Shown here: positions 20,002 through 28,098 of the stretch, piece by piece
How positions within the stretch are numbered: the stretch's first letter is position 1
Layout: every line of letters starts with the position of its first letter
DNA from: Flavihumibacter fluvii
GTDB lineage: Bacteria; Bacteroidota; Bacteroidia; Chitinophagales; Chitinophagaceae
Direction of reading: 5' to 3'
NCBI RefSeq assembly: GCF_018595675.2
Contig: NZ_CP092333.1
Location: 210,001 to 274,000 of the forward strand
DNA: 64,000 nt
Notes under the pieces: model-generated
The model's input: only the letters and a program-made list of their open reading frames with translations
What the model was told of the DNA's origin: nothing
Databases searched by the model: none
Made by a program: the position numbers and the translations under genes

Positions 20002-20914
20002 ATATTTGTGTATAATGGTGTTTTTCTGGGGGGTGTCCAGCTCCGTTATTGCCCAGGAACTGCAGGCAAAGGTGGTGGTTAATGCCAGCCAGGTGAATAC
20101 CAAGGTGGACCGGAAAGTATTCCTTACCCTTCAAAATGCGCTGAATACTTTCGTCAACAACCGCAAGTGGAGCAAGGATAGCTACCAGCCTAACGAAAGA
20201 ATTATTTGTAATTTCCTGATCAATATCAGTGAGGCCCTTGATGCCAATATTTACCGGGCTACCTTAACCGTTCAGGCTGCCCGGCCGGTTTACAACACGT
20301 CTTATTCCAGTCCGCTCATTAACTATCTCGATGAAACCCTATTATTCAGGTATGTCGAATTTCAACAGGTTGAATTCAATGAAAACCGGGTGGTCGGAAA
20401 TGATCCTTTGGTCTCTAACCTTACCGCGGTTATTGCATTTTATGTAAATATTATCCTTGGTTTAGATGGTGATTCCTTTTCCCTGAAGGGCGGAGACCCA
20501 TTTTATGTGAAAGCACAGAATATCGTGAACAATTCCCCCGAAAGCCGGGATATATTAGGATGGAGGGCATTCGATGGACAAAGAAACCGTTATTGGCTGA
20601 TGGAGAACCTGACCAGTAGTCGCTATACATTGATACATGATGCGTTGTACGGATATTTCAGGCTCGGGCTTGACCATTTTTACGAAAAGGAAGCAGAGGC
20701 CCGTAAAGCCGTTCTTGCAGCCTTGCAACAGATCAGTACGCTGAACGGGGAAGTGCCCAATTCCATGATTGTCCCCTTTTTCTTCCAGGGAAGAACGGCC
20801 GAATTGTCCCGGATGTTCCGCAAATCACCTCCCGATGAAAAAGCGGTAGCACTGGAATTGCTGACACGGTTAGATATAACTAATGCCAATACGTATAAAC
20901 AGGAGATCAAATGA
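19994..20914 (+). CDS. porD: Type IX secretion system protein PorD (DUF4835 family)
   Basis: A 306-residue protein starting at MRKYLCIMVFFWG; the frame is open 7 codons further into coaBC, but this start gives a clean signal peptide ending VIAQ. The mature region contains the family's ELQAKVVVNASQV, a FNENRVVGNDPLVSNLTAVIAFY block (quoted in part) and FYVKAQNIVNNSPES. The length and the position directly after coaBC are typical of DUF4835, annotated as PorD because of its link to type IX secretion and gliding in Bacteroidota. Its biochemical role is not known. It overlaps coaBC by 8 bases and the next gene by 4. Confidence 0.88.
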   Translation: MRKYLCIMVFFWGVSSSVIAQELQAKVVVNASQVNTKVDRKVFLTLQNALNTFVNNRKWSKDSYQPNERIICNFLINISEALDANIYRATLTVQAARPVYNTSYSSPLINYLDETLLFRYVEFQQVEFNENRVVGNDPLVSNLTAVIAFYVNIILGLDGDSFSLKGGDPFYVKAQNIVNNSPESRDILGWRAFDGQRNRYWLMENLTSSRYTLIHDALYGYFRLGLDHFYEKEAEARKAVLAALQQISTLNGEVPNSMIVPFFFQGRTAELSRMFRKSPPDEKAVALELLTRLDITNANTYKQEIK

Positions 20915-21333
20915 AGTATAATGGCATTTTGCTGACCTGTTCTTTCTTGGCCCTGGGGATGCTGGCTTGCAGGAATATGCGCAATAAGGAAAAGCCGGCG
21001 CTGTCCCAAAAGGAGATGGTGCCGATCATTTATGAACTCATGTTAAGTGAGGAATATGCTACTCAGTTAAAAGGCCGGGACAGCACAATCCAGGTCGAGG
21101 ACCTGAGTAAGGAAAAATATGACCAGGTTTTTCAATTGCACCAGACCAGCCAGAAGGAGTTTAAAGAAAGTTATGCTTATTACCTGGGGCACCCCGATCA
21201 GATAAAAGCCATTTACGATTCGATTGATGCGGAAGCAAAACGCCGGAGGCTGCAGATCATGAACCCGGCCTTTAAGAACCGGGAAAAGCCAAAGCGGGGC
21301 CCGGTTAAATTAAAAAAGGATAGCGTACAGTAA
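20911..21333 (+). CDS. DUF4296-family lipoprotein
   Basis: A 140-residue protein with a lipoprotein signal peptide (MKYNGILLTCSFLALGMLAC, Cys20). The mature part is charged and helical: KEMVPIIYELMLSEEYATQ is the recognisable DUF4296 core, followed by a QLHQTSQKEFKESYAYYLGHPDQ region. The C-terminus is very basic (KPKRGPVKLKK). Its ATG overlaps the TGA of porD (ATGA), so it is translated together with it. The family is restricted to Bacteroidota and has no known function; an envelope role is suggested only by the signal and the neighbours. Confidence 0.8.
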   Translation: MKYNGILLTCSFLALGMLACRNMRNKEKPALSQKEMVPIIYELMLSEEYATQLKGRDSTIQVEDLSKEKYDQVFQLHQTSQKEFKESYAYYLGHPDQIKAIYDSIDAEAKRRRLQIMNPAFKNREKPKRGPVKLKKDSVQ

Positions 21334-21358
21334 ACAATGACCTTAAACCGATTGCCGT

Positions 21359-22063
21359 ATGAATAAGGTATTGAATAATGCAGATGAAGCCATTGCCGAT
21401 ATTCCCGATAACGCCACAATAATGCTCGGTGGTTTCGGCCTCTGCGGAATTCCCGAAGCTTGTATAGCTGCCCTGGTAAAGAAGGGTATAACCGGACTCA
21501 CCTGCATTTCCAATAATGCCGGGGTGGATGATTTTGGCCTTGGCTTATTATTAAAAACCCGCCAGGTAAAAAAAATGCTCAGCTCCTATGTTGGGGAAAA
21601 TGCAGAGTTTGAAAGGCAGTTGTTAAGCGGGGAACTTGAAGTGGACCTTATTCCGCAAGGCACCCTGGCCACCCGGATCCAGATGGCTGGTATGGGTATT
21701 CCCGCCTTTTTTACACCCGCAGGGTATGGAACCGAGATCGCCCAGGGGAAAGAAGTACGGGTATTCAATGGAAAACACTACCTCATGGAAGAGGCCCTGC
21801 ATGCCGATTTTGCTATCGTAAAGGCGTGGAAGGGTGACCGATATGGTAACCTGGTGTTCAGGAAGACAACCCGGAATTTTTCCACCTCCATGGCCAGGGC
21901 AGGTAATACCACAATTGCAGAAGTTGAAGAACTGGTTGAGCCCGGCGATCTTGACCCGGATGCCATACATGTACCCGGAATTTATATTCACCGCATTTTT
22001 CAATACAACCAGTATGAAAAACGAATAGAAAAAAGAACGGTTCAGTTATCCGATATATCCTGA
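21359..22063 (+). CDS. scoA: 3-oxoacid CoA-transferase subunit A
   Basis: A 234-residue protein of the family I CoA-transferase alpha subunit. It has the motif [10 protein letters not shown] at about 24-33, [15 protein letters not shown], and [14 protein letters not shown] near 120. Together with ScoB it moves CoA from succinyl-CoA to acetoacetate or related 3-oxoacids, in ketone body or amino acid breakdown. The partner subunit is not the next gene but lies beyond an unrelated 253-residue gene on the same strand (17-base gap, then a 14-base overlap), so all three are very likely one operon. Confidence 0.94.
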   Translation: MNKVLNNADEAIADIPDNATIMLGGFGLCGIPEACIAALVKKGITGLTCISNNAGVDDFGLGLLLKTRQVKKMLSSYVGENAEFERQLLSGELEVDLIPQGTLATRIQMAGMGIPAFFTPAGYGTEIAQGKEVRVFNGKHYLMEEALHADFAIVKAWKGDRYGNLVFRKTTRNFSTSMARAGNTTIAEVEELVEPGDLDPDAIHVPGIYIHRIFQYNQYEKRIEKRTVQLSDIS

Positions 22064-22080
22064 TTTAACCATCGATCACT

Positions 22081-22842
22081 ATGTTTACCAGCAAACAACA
22101 TTTAACCATTGACCTGGGCGTAGATCCTGCCATTGCTGCATTTTTTGTGGACCGCGCCGTACCCAAAAATAACAGTTACTGGAAAGGGCGTTATCTCTAT
22201 GTTGCGAGGGGGACTGGGTATTTGTTTATCCCGTTATTTTTTGACCTTCAGCGTAGAGCTGGCGTTGACCTGAAACGCTTACTGGATGAGGATTACGTGC
22301 AACTGATGGAGAATATTCTCGACCTGGCGGGTAAATATGAAGGCCACGAGCTGGACTTTGCCACGCATATTCAACAGATAGAGGCGCTCGTGAGTAACCG
22401 AAGTGTTCAGCCGGAATTGCTGGATGACCTTCGTAGGTATTTCAGCCGCCAGCCGCAACAGCCTGTTGGGAATATAGGTACTGAAAATCCGGCCTTAAAC
22501 CGTGGTGATGCGTTATTATATCTCTTAACAGTTTTGCCGGATAGTCATGAAATAATACAGAAAATAATCGGTTACTGGTATTTGTTAGTGCCTTCCTTTT
22601 TGTTGATGGACGATATCATGGACCTTCATGAAGACAAGGAAAAGCAGGAAGAAAACTCATTGGCTCATTTTGGGTATGATGCTGCCGGGGTGAAAAAAGC
22701 CCTTGCGGTACTGGATGTTAGTTTTTCAAAACTTGAAGCCGTCAATCCATTGCTCGGTACATTTTTCCGTTCCAACCTGGATCGCCAGTTAGCGTCACCT
22801 TATTTTAAATTCATATTAAACGAAAAAGATGTCACTGGATAA
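22081..22842 (+). CDS. Unknown protein, distantly like isoprenoid synthases, between scoA and scoB
   Basis: A 253-residue, mostly helical, soluble protein. I do not recognise a named family. Visible features are [21 protein letters not shown] near residues 21-41 (quoted in part as [13 protein letters not shown]), and a striking [19 protein letters not shown] at about 167-185 followed by [15 protein letters not shown]. The DDIMD sequence in an all-helical setting resembles the aspartate-rich motif of trans-prenyl synthases (DDxxD), but a second such motif is not evident. It starts 17 bases after scoA and overlaps scoB by 14 bases, so it is co-translated with the CoA-transferase. Function unknown. 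Confidence 0.75.
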   Translation: MFTSKQHLTIDLGVDPAIAAFFVDRAVPKNNSYWKGRYLYVARGTGYLFIPLFFDLQRRAGVDLKRLLDEDYVQLMENILDLAGKYEGHELDFATHIQQIEALVSNRSVQPELLDDLRRYFSRQPQQPVGNIGTENPALNRGDALLYLLTVLPDSHEIIQKIIGYWYLLVPSFLLMDDIMDLHEDKEKQEENSLAHFGYDAAGVKKALAVLDVSFSKLEAVNPLLGTFFRSNLDRQLASPYFKFILNEKDVTG

Positions 22843-23485
22843 GTATGGCATTGCTAAAAGGATAGCCCGGGAATTGCAGGATGGCATGTATGTGAACCTG
22901 GGGATTGGGATTCCGACCCTGGTTGCCAATTATATTCCGGCAGGCATGTTTATCATGCTGCAAAGTGAAAACGGGATGCTGGGTATGGGGCCGTATCCGC
23001 TGGAAGCAGGCATTGATGCCGACCTTATCAATGCCGGTAAAGAAACGGTCACTGTTTTACCTGGTGGGGCATTCTTTGACAGTTCTGAAAGCTTTGGAAT
23101 GATCCGGGCTGGTAAAGTGGACCTGACGGTTTTGGGAGCTATGGAAGTGAGCGACGGCGGCGATATAGCCAACTGGAAGATTCCGGGTAAAATGGTGAAG
23201 GGGATGGGCGGGGCGATGGACCTGGTAGCAAGTGCCCGCAATATCATAGTCGCCATGATGCATACCAACCCTAAGGGCGAGTCCAAATTGTTGCCGGCCT
23301 GTACCTTGCCCCTTACAGGAGTGGGCTGTGTGCGTAAAGTGGTCACTGAGCTGGCGGTACTGGATATCACACCAGGAGGATTCCGGCTAATTGAGCGGGC
23401 ACCAGGTGTAACAGTGGAGGAGATCAGGCAAAAAACAGCAGGAAGGCTGGTGGTTGAAGGCGATATTCCTGAAATGTCGCTTTAG
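22829..23485 (+). CDS. scoB: 3-oxoacid CoA-transferase subunit B
   Basis: A 218-residue protein of the CoA-transferase beta subunit family. The catalytic glutamate is Glu47 in QSENGMLG, which forms the glutamyl-CoA intermediate. [13 protein letters not shown] near 25 and the [13 protein letters not shown]-like segment (here [13 protein letters not shown]) near 140 are typical. It works as a complex with ScoA. The start overlaps the preceding unknown gene by 14 bases, and its stop overlaps the tail of the convergent response regulator gene by 4 bases. Confidence 0.94.
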   Translation: MSLDKYGIAKRIARELQDGMYVNLGIGIPTLVANYIPAGMFIMLQSENGMLGMGPYPLEAGIDADLINAGKETVTVLPGGAFFDSSESFGMIRAGKVDLTVLGAMEVSDGGDIANWKIPGKMVKGMGGAMDLVASARNIIVAMMHTNPKGESKLLPACTLPLTGVGCVRKVVTELAVLDITPGGFRLIERAPGVTVEEIRQKTAGRLVVEGDIPEMSL

Positions 23486-24132
23486 TCGATCAGGTTATTT
23501 TTTACGGCGAAGAATACGAGTCCGGCCGTGTTTTTTGTACCAAATTTCTCCATCAGACGGTCTTTAATCGCTTCCACCGTGCGTGGGCTTACATCCATTT
23601 TCTGGGCAATTTCCTGGGCGGTAAATTCCATACAGATGTATTTGATCACGTCTTTTTCCCGTTCATTCAGGGTGATTTCGCTACTGAGGCTGGGAATGGT
23701 TTTCTGTTTTGAATGCGATTTTTTAAGCAGGATCCGGTTGACGAAATTATTGAGGTAATAGCCTTTTTCAGCCACATCCATGATAGCCCGGCGGATTTCC
23801 GAGGGGTCGGCACTTTTTAGAAGGTAACCATTTGCACCTATTTCCATCAGGTGGCTCACAAATCTCTCATCCTCAAACATGGTGAGGATCACAATATGGA
23901 TGGTCGGGTATTGCTTGGCGATCTGTTTGGTAGTTTCAATGCCGTCTTTCTGTGGCATCCTGAGGTCCATCAGGATAACATCCGGCTCGGATTTTCCCAG
24001 GCCATCGATCAGTTCCTGGCCGTTTTCTGCTTCCTGTACAAATTTGATATTGGTGAAAGGTCGCAACGAAAGGATCACCCCTTTACGGAATATTTTATGG
24101 TCATCAGCGATGGCTACTTTAATCACGTCCAT
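23482..24132 (-). CDS. NarL/LuxR-family response regulator (cassette 1)
   Basis: A 216-residue two-domain regulator. The receiver domain has the acidic pocket ADDH at 9-12, the phosphoacceptor Asp56 in LMDLRMP, and the conserved LTMFED and LLKSADP segments. The C-terminal LuxR-type helix-turn-helix (about 150-216) includes [12 protein letters not shown] and [22 protein letters not shown] (quoted in part). It is phosphorylated by the kinase encoded 56 bases upstream, from which it is separated by a hairpin. Base composition is like the neighbouring housekeeping genes. Target genes are unknown. Confidence 0.93.
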   Translation of the reverse strand: MDVIKVAIADDHKIFRKGVILSLRPFTNIKFVQEAENGQELIDGLGKSEPDVILMDLRMPQKDGIETTKQIAKQYPTIHIVILTMFEDERFVSHLMEIGANGYLLKSADPSEIRRAIMDVAEKGYYLNNFVNRILLKKSHSKQKTIPSLSSEITLNEREKDVIKYICMEFTAQEIAQKMDVSPRTVEAIKDRLMEKFGTKNTAGLVFFAVKNNLID

Positions 24133-24160
24133 GGGATATTGCAGTTAGCGCGTAAATTTA

Positions 24161-24183
24161 ACACTTCCGAACGTAGGAAGTGT
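24161..24183 (-). promoter_or_regulatory. Hairpin between kinase and regulator genes of cassette 1
   Basis: ACACTTCC/GGAAGTGT form a perfect 8-bp stem with a 7-base loop, starting 6 bases after the kinase stop. No strict T run follows on the minus strand (TAAATTTACG), so it could be a weak attenuator or an mRNA-processing/stability element that sets the kinase to regulator ratio. Confidence 0.55.
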
Positions 24184-24188
24184 ATCAA

Positions 24189-25016
24189 TTATTGGGCTTC
24201 TTCTCGGTTTAATTCGATGGTTACTTTATAATAGGTTTGGGAGGGGTCTTTTTCAAAGAATATACGTCCTTGCAGCACTTTCAGCCGGCTTTGGATATTC
24301 TTCAGGCCCAGGCCCGCCGAGCTCTTGGTGAGGCGTTCAAAATCGGCCTGGGTCATGCCCTTGCCATCGTGGTGCATCCTTATGTAGAATTTATTGCCGT
24401 TGGTATTTTGGGTCAGGTGGATGAAACTGGCGTTACTGTGTTTGAGGATATTATTGATCAGTTCCTGGATGACACGAAAAACGATCAATTCGTTATCGGT
24501 GGGAAGGCGTTCCTTGTAATCGTGGAATCTTGAGCTGGCATTCAGGTTGCCAGACCCGCTGATTTTCTGGAAAGTATCATTCACTGCCGATTCAAGTCCG
24601 AAGTTCTTAAGGGTCGGCGGCATCAGGCTGTGGGAGATATTCCGGATCAGCTGGATGGTATCGTCGATGATCTGTTTAGCGTTATATATGCTCTGCAGCT
24701 GGGTGGTTTTATCCATATTCACCAGGTTCTCATTCAGGTAAAGTCTGGCTGTTGCCAGCAATGGACCGGCATCGTCATGGAGATCAGCCGCGATTCGCTG
24801 ACGCTCCTCTTCCTGGAGTTTTATAGATGCATTCAACAACATTTTCTGCTGCTCATATTCCAGTTTTTGCAGTGTCATTTGGTATTTAATGACCTTGCGT
24901 TGGTGAAAGATGATGAAAATGATAAGGCTAATTGTCAAAGCGAGCATTCCTATTGTACCAAAGAATAAGACTACGGAAACATTTGCTGGGTTATTATTAA
25001 CCTGTAAAAATAGCAT
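24189..25016 (-). CDS. Sensor-less histidine kinase, HisKA_3 type (cassette 1)
   Basis: A 275-residue kinase. There is one membrane helix at about 14-38 with only a 13-residue N-terminal tail outside, then a coiled linker (YQMTLQKLEYEQQKMLLNASIKLQEEE, quoted in part as QKLEYEQQKMLLNA). The HisKA_3 phosphoacceptor is His80 in RIAADLHDDAGP. The HATPase domain follows, with QELINNILKHSNAS (N box), HDGKGM (G1) and SAGLGLKNIQSRL (G2). No periplasmic, PAS, GAF or other sensory domain is present. The gene lies 23 bases after the seven-helix membrane protein gene, which may supply the sensing part (inference). Confidence 0.92.
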   Translation of the reverse strand: MLFLQVNNNPANVSVVLFFGTIGMLALTISLIIFIIFHQRKVIKYQMTLQKLEYEQQKMLLNASIKLQEEERQRIAADLHDDAGPLLATARLYLNENLVNMDKTTQLQSIYNAKQIIDDTIQLIRNISHSLMPPTLKNFGLESAVNDTFQKISGSGNLNASSRFHDYKERLPTDNELIVFRVIQELINNILKHSNASFIHLTQNTNGNKFYIRMHHDGKGMTQADFERLTKSSAGLGLKNIQSRLKVLQGRIFFEKDPSQTYYKVTIELNREEAQ

Positions 25017-25039
25017 TTGGGTTAGGAAGTTAGCTTTGA

Positions 25040-25723
25040 TTAAAAATTGTCAAAATTGATAATTGAATTGTTTTCGAGTGACCTTTTTTTTTGATAGTAG
25101 CCAACTGCAAAAAAAATATTCTTTAGAATGTTACAAACAAGATTGATTTTCCAAAATAAGTTAAACTCGGCTTTTGTAAGGCTCTTAGCTTGAAGGAATA
25201 AGAAAAAGGTACCAGAAAAGTAAATCATCAAACCAACAACAATCCAAAATTCAAAAGTCCCATATATAAATGTGGTATCTGGTGTTTGAATTTTTTCATA
25301 TAATAAAAAGATAGAATATATAATTAGGACTAAGCTACTAAATGATGACGCAATACTATCAAATTGAGTACTATCTAAATTGAGAAAACTTCGATACAGA
25401 GTTATTATTGCTACAATAATAAAAATAGAAGAAAATAAATAAGCAAATTTCTTAAAAGCCTCTGAATTAAAAGTGTTTACAAAAAATATAAGAATTAATA
25501 AATGTTCAAATATTGTAAAAAAACTATTGAAGAAAAAAACACCATTACCAAGAGAATAATAAGAAATAATAGTTGTAGCTAAGTCATTAAATAAGGAGTA
25601 TAGCAAGTATATAAAAATAACCCTTGACCGTATCAATTTTTCTTTTGAATTAGAAAAAATCGATACAATCAAGGGTATTAAGACAGAAAATATACTAAAA
25701 TATACTAATAATTTCTCACCCAT
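25040..25723 (-). CDS. Seven-helix membrane protein, putative detached sensor (cassette 1)
   Basis: A 227-residue, very hydrophobic protein with seven predicted membrane segments (about 5-23, 33-56, 62-85, 90-113, 121-144, 157-178 and 187-212) and short loops. No enzyme motif is visible. A topology twin lies at 28071-28736, and both share a FWIVVGLM/FWIIMGIM-type sixth helix. The gene is strongly AT-rich, unlike the kinase gene 23 bases downstream. A palindrome covers its -7 box and start codon. The gene order (membrane protein, kinase, regulator) suggests it senses a signal for the kinase; this is inference. Confidence 0.75.
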   Translation of the reverse strand: MGEKLLVYFSIFSVLIPLIVSIFSNSKEKLIRSRVIFIYLLYSLFNDLATTIISYYSLGNGVFFFNSFFTIFEHLLILIFFVNTFNSEAFKKFAYLFSSIFIIVAIITLYRSFLNLDSTQFDSIASSFSSLVLIIYSIFLLYEKIQTPDTTFIYGTFEFWIVVGLMIYFSGTFFLFLQAKSLTKAEFNLFWKINLVCNILKNIFFAVGYYQKKRSLENNSIINFDNF

Positions 25724-25747
25724 TTGAGATTGATAATCTCAAATATA
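25722..25747 (-). promoter_or_regulatory. Palindrome covering -7 box and start codon of the cassette 1 membrane protein gene
   Basis: ATTTGAGATT/AATCTCAAAT are perfect 10-bp arms around a 3-base centre (25722-25744). The minus-strand -7 box TATATTTG (25747-25740) overlaps one arm and the ATG (25723) overlaps the other. It can act as an operator or, in the mRNA, hide the start codon. Confidence 0.6.
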
Positions 25748-25776
25748 ATAAAGAGAATTAAAGAATTATAATTAAA

Positions 25777-26166
25777 TCAATCAGACCAACTCCAAGTAGT
25801 TGTGGAAGTTGAGGTTTTAACACCACCACCGCCGTTATTTGAACGATCTGCTACAATACCTTGCTTATTGGATAACTTACCTTCGTTATCAATGATTTTA
25901 TATTCATTAATAATCTGATTGAAGGAATCTATTCCTACATAAACCAATGTCTTTTCTCCAATTTCATTTAATCCCATATAATATCGTATACCGACACAAC
26001 CTGGTTGAGCCAGAATCTCGTCAATTATATTTCTACCAATGTAGAATACATTAGTATCATTAGGATACTTATCCTGGAAGTCTTTAACCATTTTAGCACC
26101 CAACTCTTGGCCAATTTCTTCGCCAATTGTTTCCAGGGAGGGGTTTAAAATTTCTGATTTAATCAT
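25777..26166 (-). CDS. Small protein with GCVGIRYY motif and Gly4-Ser/Thr/Trp tail
   Basis: A 129-residue soluble protein with no signal peptide or membrane helix. The N-terminal 35 residues are helical and charged. The centre has ILAQPGCVGIRYYMGLNEIGEKTLVYVGID (quoted in part: QPGCVGIRYYMGLNE at 54-68). After a polar stretch come four glycines at 112-115 and the tail VKTSTSTTTWSWSD. I do not recognise a characterised family, though similar PGCVGIR-type small proteins are, to my knowledge, frequent in Chitinophagaceae. The shape (core, Gly4, short polar/aromatic tail) resembles a precursor-like layout. It lies between the two signalling cassettes and is AT-rich. Confidence 0.7.
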   Translation of the reverse strand: MIKSEILNPSLETIGEEIGQELGAKMVKDFQDKYPNDTNVFYIGRNIIDEILAQPGCVGIRYYMGLNEIGEKTLVYVGIDSFNQIINEYKIIDNEGKLSNKQGIVADRSNNGGGGVKTSTSTTTWSWSD

Positions 26167-26629
26167 AACCTTAAGTTTTAGTAAGAAGAGGGTTGTTTTT
26201 CAATGTGTGAATAACCCGCAAAAAAAAAAATCCGACAATGGGGTATTTCTTGCTTTTTTGTTCTAAATTGGCTGTAATTCAATGTGGTAGTGGATTTACG
26301 ATATATTATATAGTATAGTTACTATGTAAAAAAAAGTAAAAATACGCACTAAAATTAGTAAAAACCACATTAATAAATTAGGAATTTTACGATTTCCGGG
26401 TTATAGAATTTAATAACAAAGGCATTTGGGTAGAATAAAGGAGGAGTATGATTAAAATTTTATTTCATAAATGAAGGATGTGGCATAGTATTTTCCACTT
26501 ATTCTTTGCGCTATTGATGTATAGTAAAATTCATAAATACGAAAAAAATCGAGTGGAAATACGATATTGTACGCATTTACGTTAATTATCAACCAAAACT
26601 GAACATCCTAATAAAAACTACCCAAACCT
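26167..26629. other. 463-bp AT-rich intergenic control region with a cluster of TACG motifs
   Basis: This region separates two divergent genes, the GCVGIRYY protein (minus) and a response regulator (plus). It holds a run of 11 A (26220-26230) and seven TACG motifs, all on the plus strand (at about 26297, 26343, 26388, 26538, 26560, 26570, 26578), with no CGTA found. An inverted pair TTTCCACT/AGTGGAAA lies at 26492-26499 and 26552-26559. A degenerate -7 box TATTCTTTG is at 26500-26508. No gene is evident here. Confidence 0.55.
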
Positions 26630-27289
26630 ATGAGTGCCGATTTAACGATTAAGGTTAGCCTAGCAGATGATCATAAGATCTTCCGTGATGGCATTAAAAT
26701 GGCCCTGAAAGGCAAGGATTATCTTAAAATCTTATGGGAAGCTGAGGATGGCAGGGACCTGATGCATAAGATGCAGTTGAAAAAACCAGATGTTTTGTTA
26801 ATGGATATCCGGATGCCTGAAGTGGATGGGGTTAATGCGATTGGAATGCTCAGGAAAGAATATGATGATGTCCGGATTATAGTGCTCACTATGTATGATG
26901 ACCAGGAGATGATTACTAAAATGATGGAGATGGGTGCAAATGCCTATTTGACTAAAACATCCGATCCAGAAGAGATTTACCAGGCTATCCTGGCTTGCAT
27001 GAACGAAGATTTTTATTTTAATGACCTGGTAAATAAGGCGGTTCTTTCCAAACTGCAAACAAAAAAAGCTGTCCGCCAGTATTATCCCAACCCGGTAAAA
27101 TTTTCAGAAAAGGAGACAAGAATTTTAAAGCTTTTGGCAGAAGATAAAACTACCGAAGAAATTTCTAAAGAAGTTTTTTTAAGCCCTCGTACAATTGAAA
27201 CGATCCGTCAAAATATGAAGTCAAAAGTTGGTGCAAAAACAATTGCAGGCTTAATAATGTATGGGATGAGGAATAAAATAATTGATTAA
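26630..27289 (+). CDS. NarL/LuxR-family response regulator (cassette 2)
   Basis: A 219-residue regulator closely resembling the one at 23482. The receiver domain carries LADDH at 11-15, phosphoacceptor Asp59 in LLMDIRMPEVDG, LTMYDD and LTKTSDP. The C-terminal LuxR helix-turn-helix includes FSEKETRILKLLAED and SPRTIETIRQNM. Unlike cassette 1, the gene runs opposite to its kinase: the two stops overlap by 4 bases (convergent). Its own promoter must lie in the TACG-rich region upstream. Codon composition is intermediate between AT-rich island and flanking genome. Confidence 0.92.
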   Translation: MSADLTIKVSLADDHKIFRDGIKMALKGKDYLKILWEAEDGRDLMHKMQLKKPDVLLMDIRMPEVDGVNAIGMLRKEYDDVRIIVLTMYDDQEMITKMMEMGANAYLTKTSDPEEIYQAILACMNEDFYFNDLVNKAVLSKLQTKKAVRQYYPNPVKFSEKETRILKLLAEDKTTEEISKEVFLSPRTIETIRQNMKSKVGAKTIAGLIMYGMRNKIID

Positions 27290-28098
27290 TGTAAATTGCA
27301 ATCTTCATTATGAATAGGAATTGCAATTGTTATTTTTGTCCCTTTGCCTATGTCTGAACTTATTGTTAGATTTCCGTTAATTGAAGAAACCCTTTTCTGA
27401 ATGTTTTTCAACCCCTGAGAAAATTTTTTATTATTTAATATTTCAATATTAAAACCCACCCCATCGTCATTGATTTCGAAGTGCAATATTTTTTTAATTA
27501 ATTTTACTTTTAAAAATATATTTTTTGACTGCCCGTGAATTATAGAATTCCTAAATGCTTCTTGCGATATTCTAAAAATTATTAGTTGATATTCTGGGTT
27601 AATATTATCTATTTCATCATTATACTCAAAGTCAATAATAGTTGGTTTAATAGAATTTATCCTTTTTATTTCCTCCAATAAAATTTTTGTCAAACCAATG
27701 TTTTTAATAAGATCACTATTTAAAGTCTTTGAAATAGACGTTAGGCTTTTAATAGCCTCTCCAATAAACTGACTACTATTATTAATTTTTGATTTCAAGT
27801 CACTTATGTTTCCATAATCAACAGAATTTAAATTTAATTTGGCTAAAGTTAAGACTTGATTTATATTATCATGTATCTCTCGTCCAATTAACTCAAATGA
27901 CTCTTCCTGGACTATAATTCTAGTATTTAATATTTCTTTTTCTTTTTCAAGGTTTAATATTTTAATTCCATTTTGGAATTCAATTTGCTTACGATTATAA
28001 AGACACAGCAATTTATATATGAATACAATAAGAAGTATTAAAATTATAATACTTGAAAATATTGATAGAATTAGAATAATTGTGTTTCTTTCTCCCAT
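27286..28098 (-). CDS. Sensor-less histidine kinase, HisKA_3 type (cassette 2)
   Basis: A 270-residue kinase with one N-terminal membrane helix (about 6-31) preceded by only five residues. The phosphoacceptor is His76 in LIGREIHDNINQ. HATPase motifs are ISQEAFRNSIIHGQS (N box), NDDGVGFN (G1) and SQGLKNIQKRV (G2). There is no sensory domain. It is very AT-rich: 27541-27600 has only 16 G/C of 60. The start codon lies inside the 3' end of the seven-helix membrane protein gene (28-base overlap), and its stop overlaps the regulator gene. This tight coupling argues that membrane protein and kinase act together. Confidence 0.92.
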   Translation of the reverse strand: MGERNTIILILSIFSSIIILILLIVFIYKLLCLYNRKQIEFQNGIKILNLEKEKEILNTRIIVQEESFELIGREIHDNINQVLTLAKLNLNSVDYGNISDLKSKINNSSQFIGEAIKSLTSISKTLNSDLIKNIGLTKILLEEIKRINSIKPTIIDFEYNDEIDNINPEYQLIIFRISQEAFRNSIIHGQSKNIFLKVKLIKKILHFEINDDGVGFNIEILNNKKFSQGLKNIQKRVSSINGNLTISSDIGKGTKITIAIPIHNEDCNLH

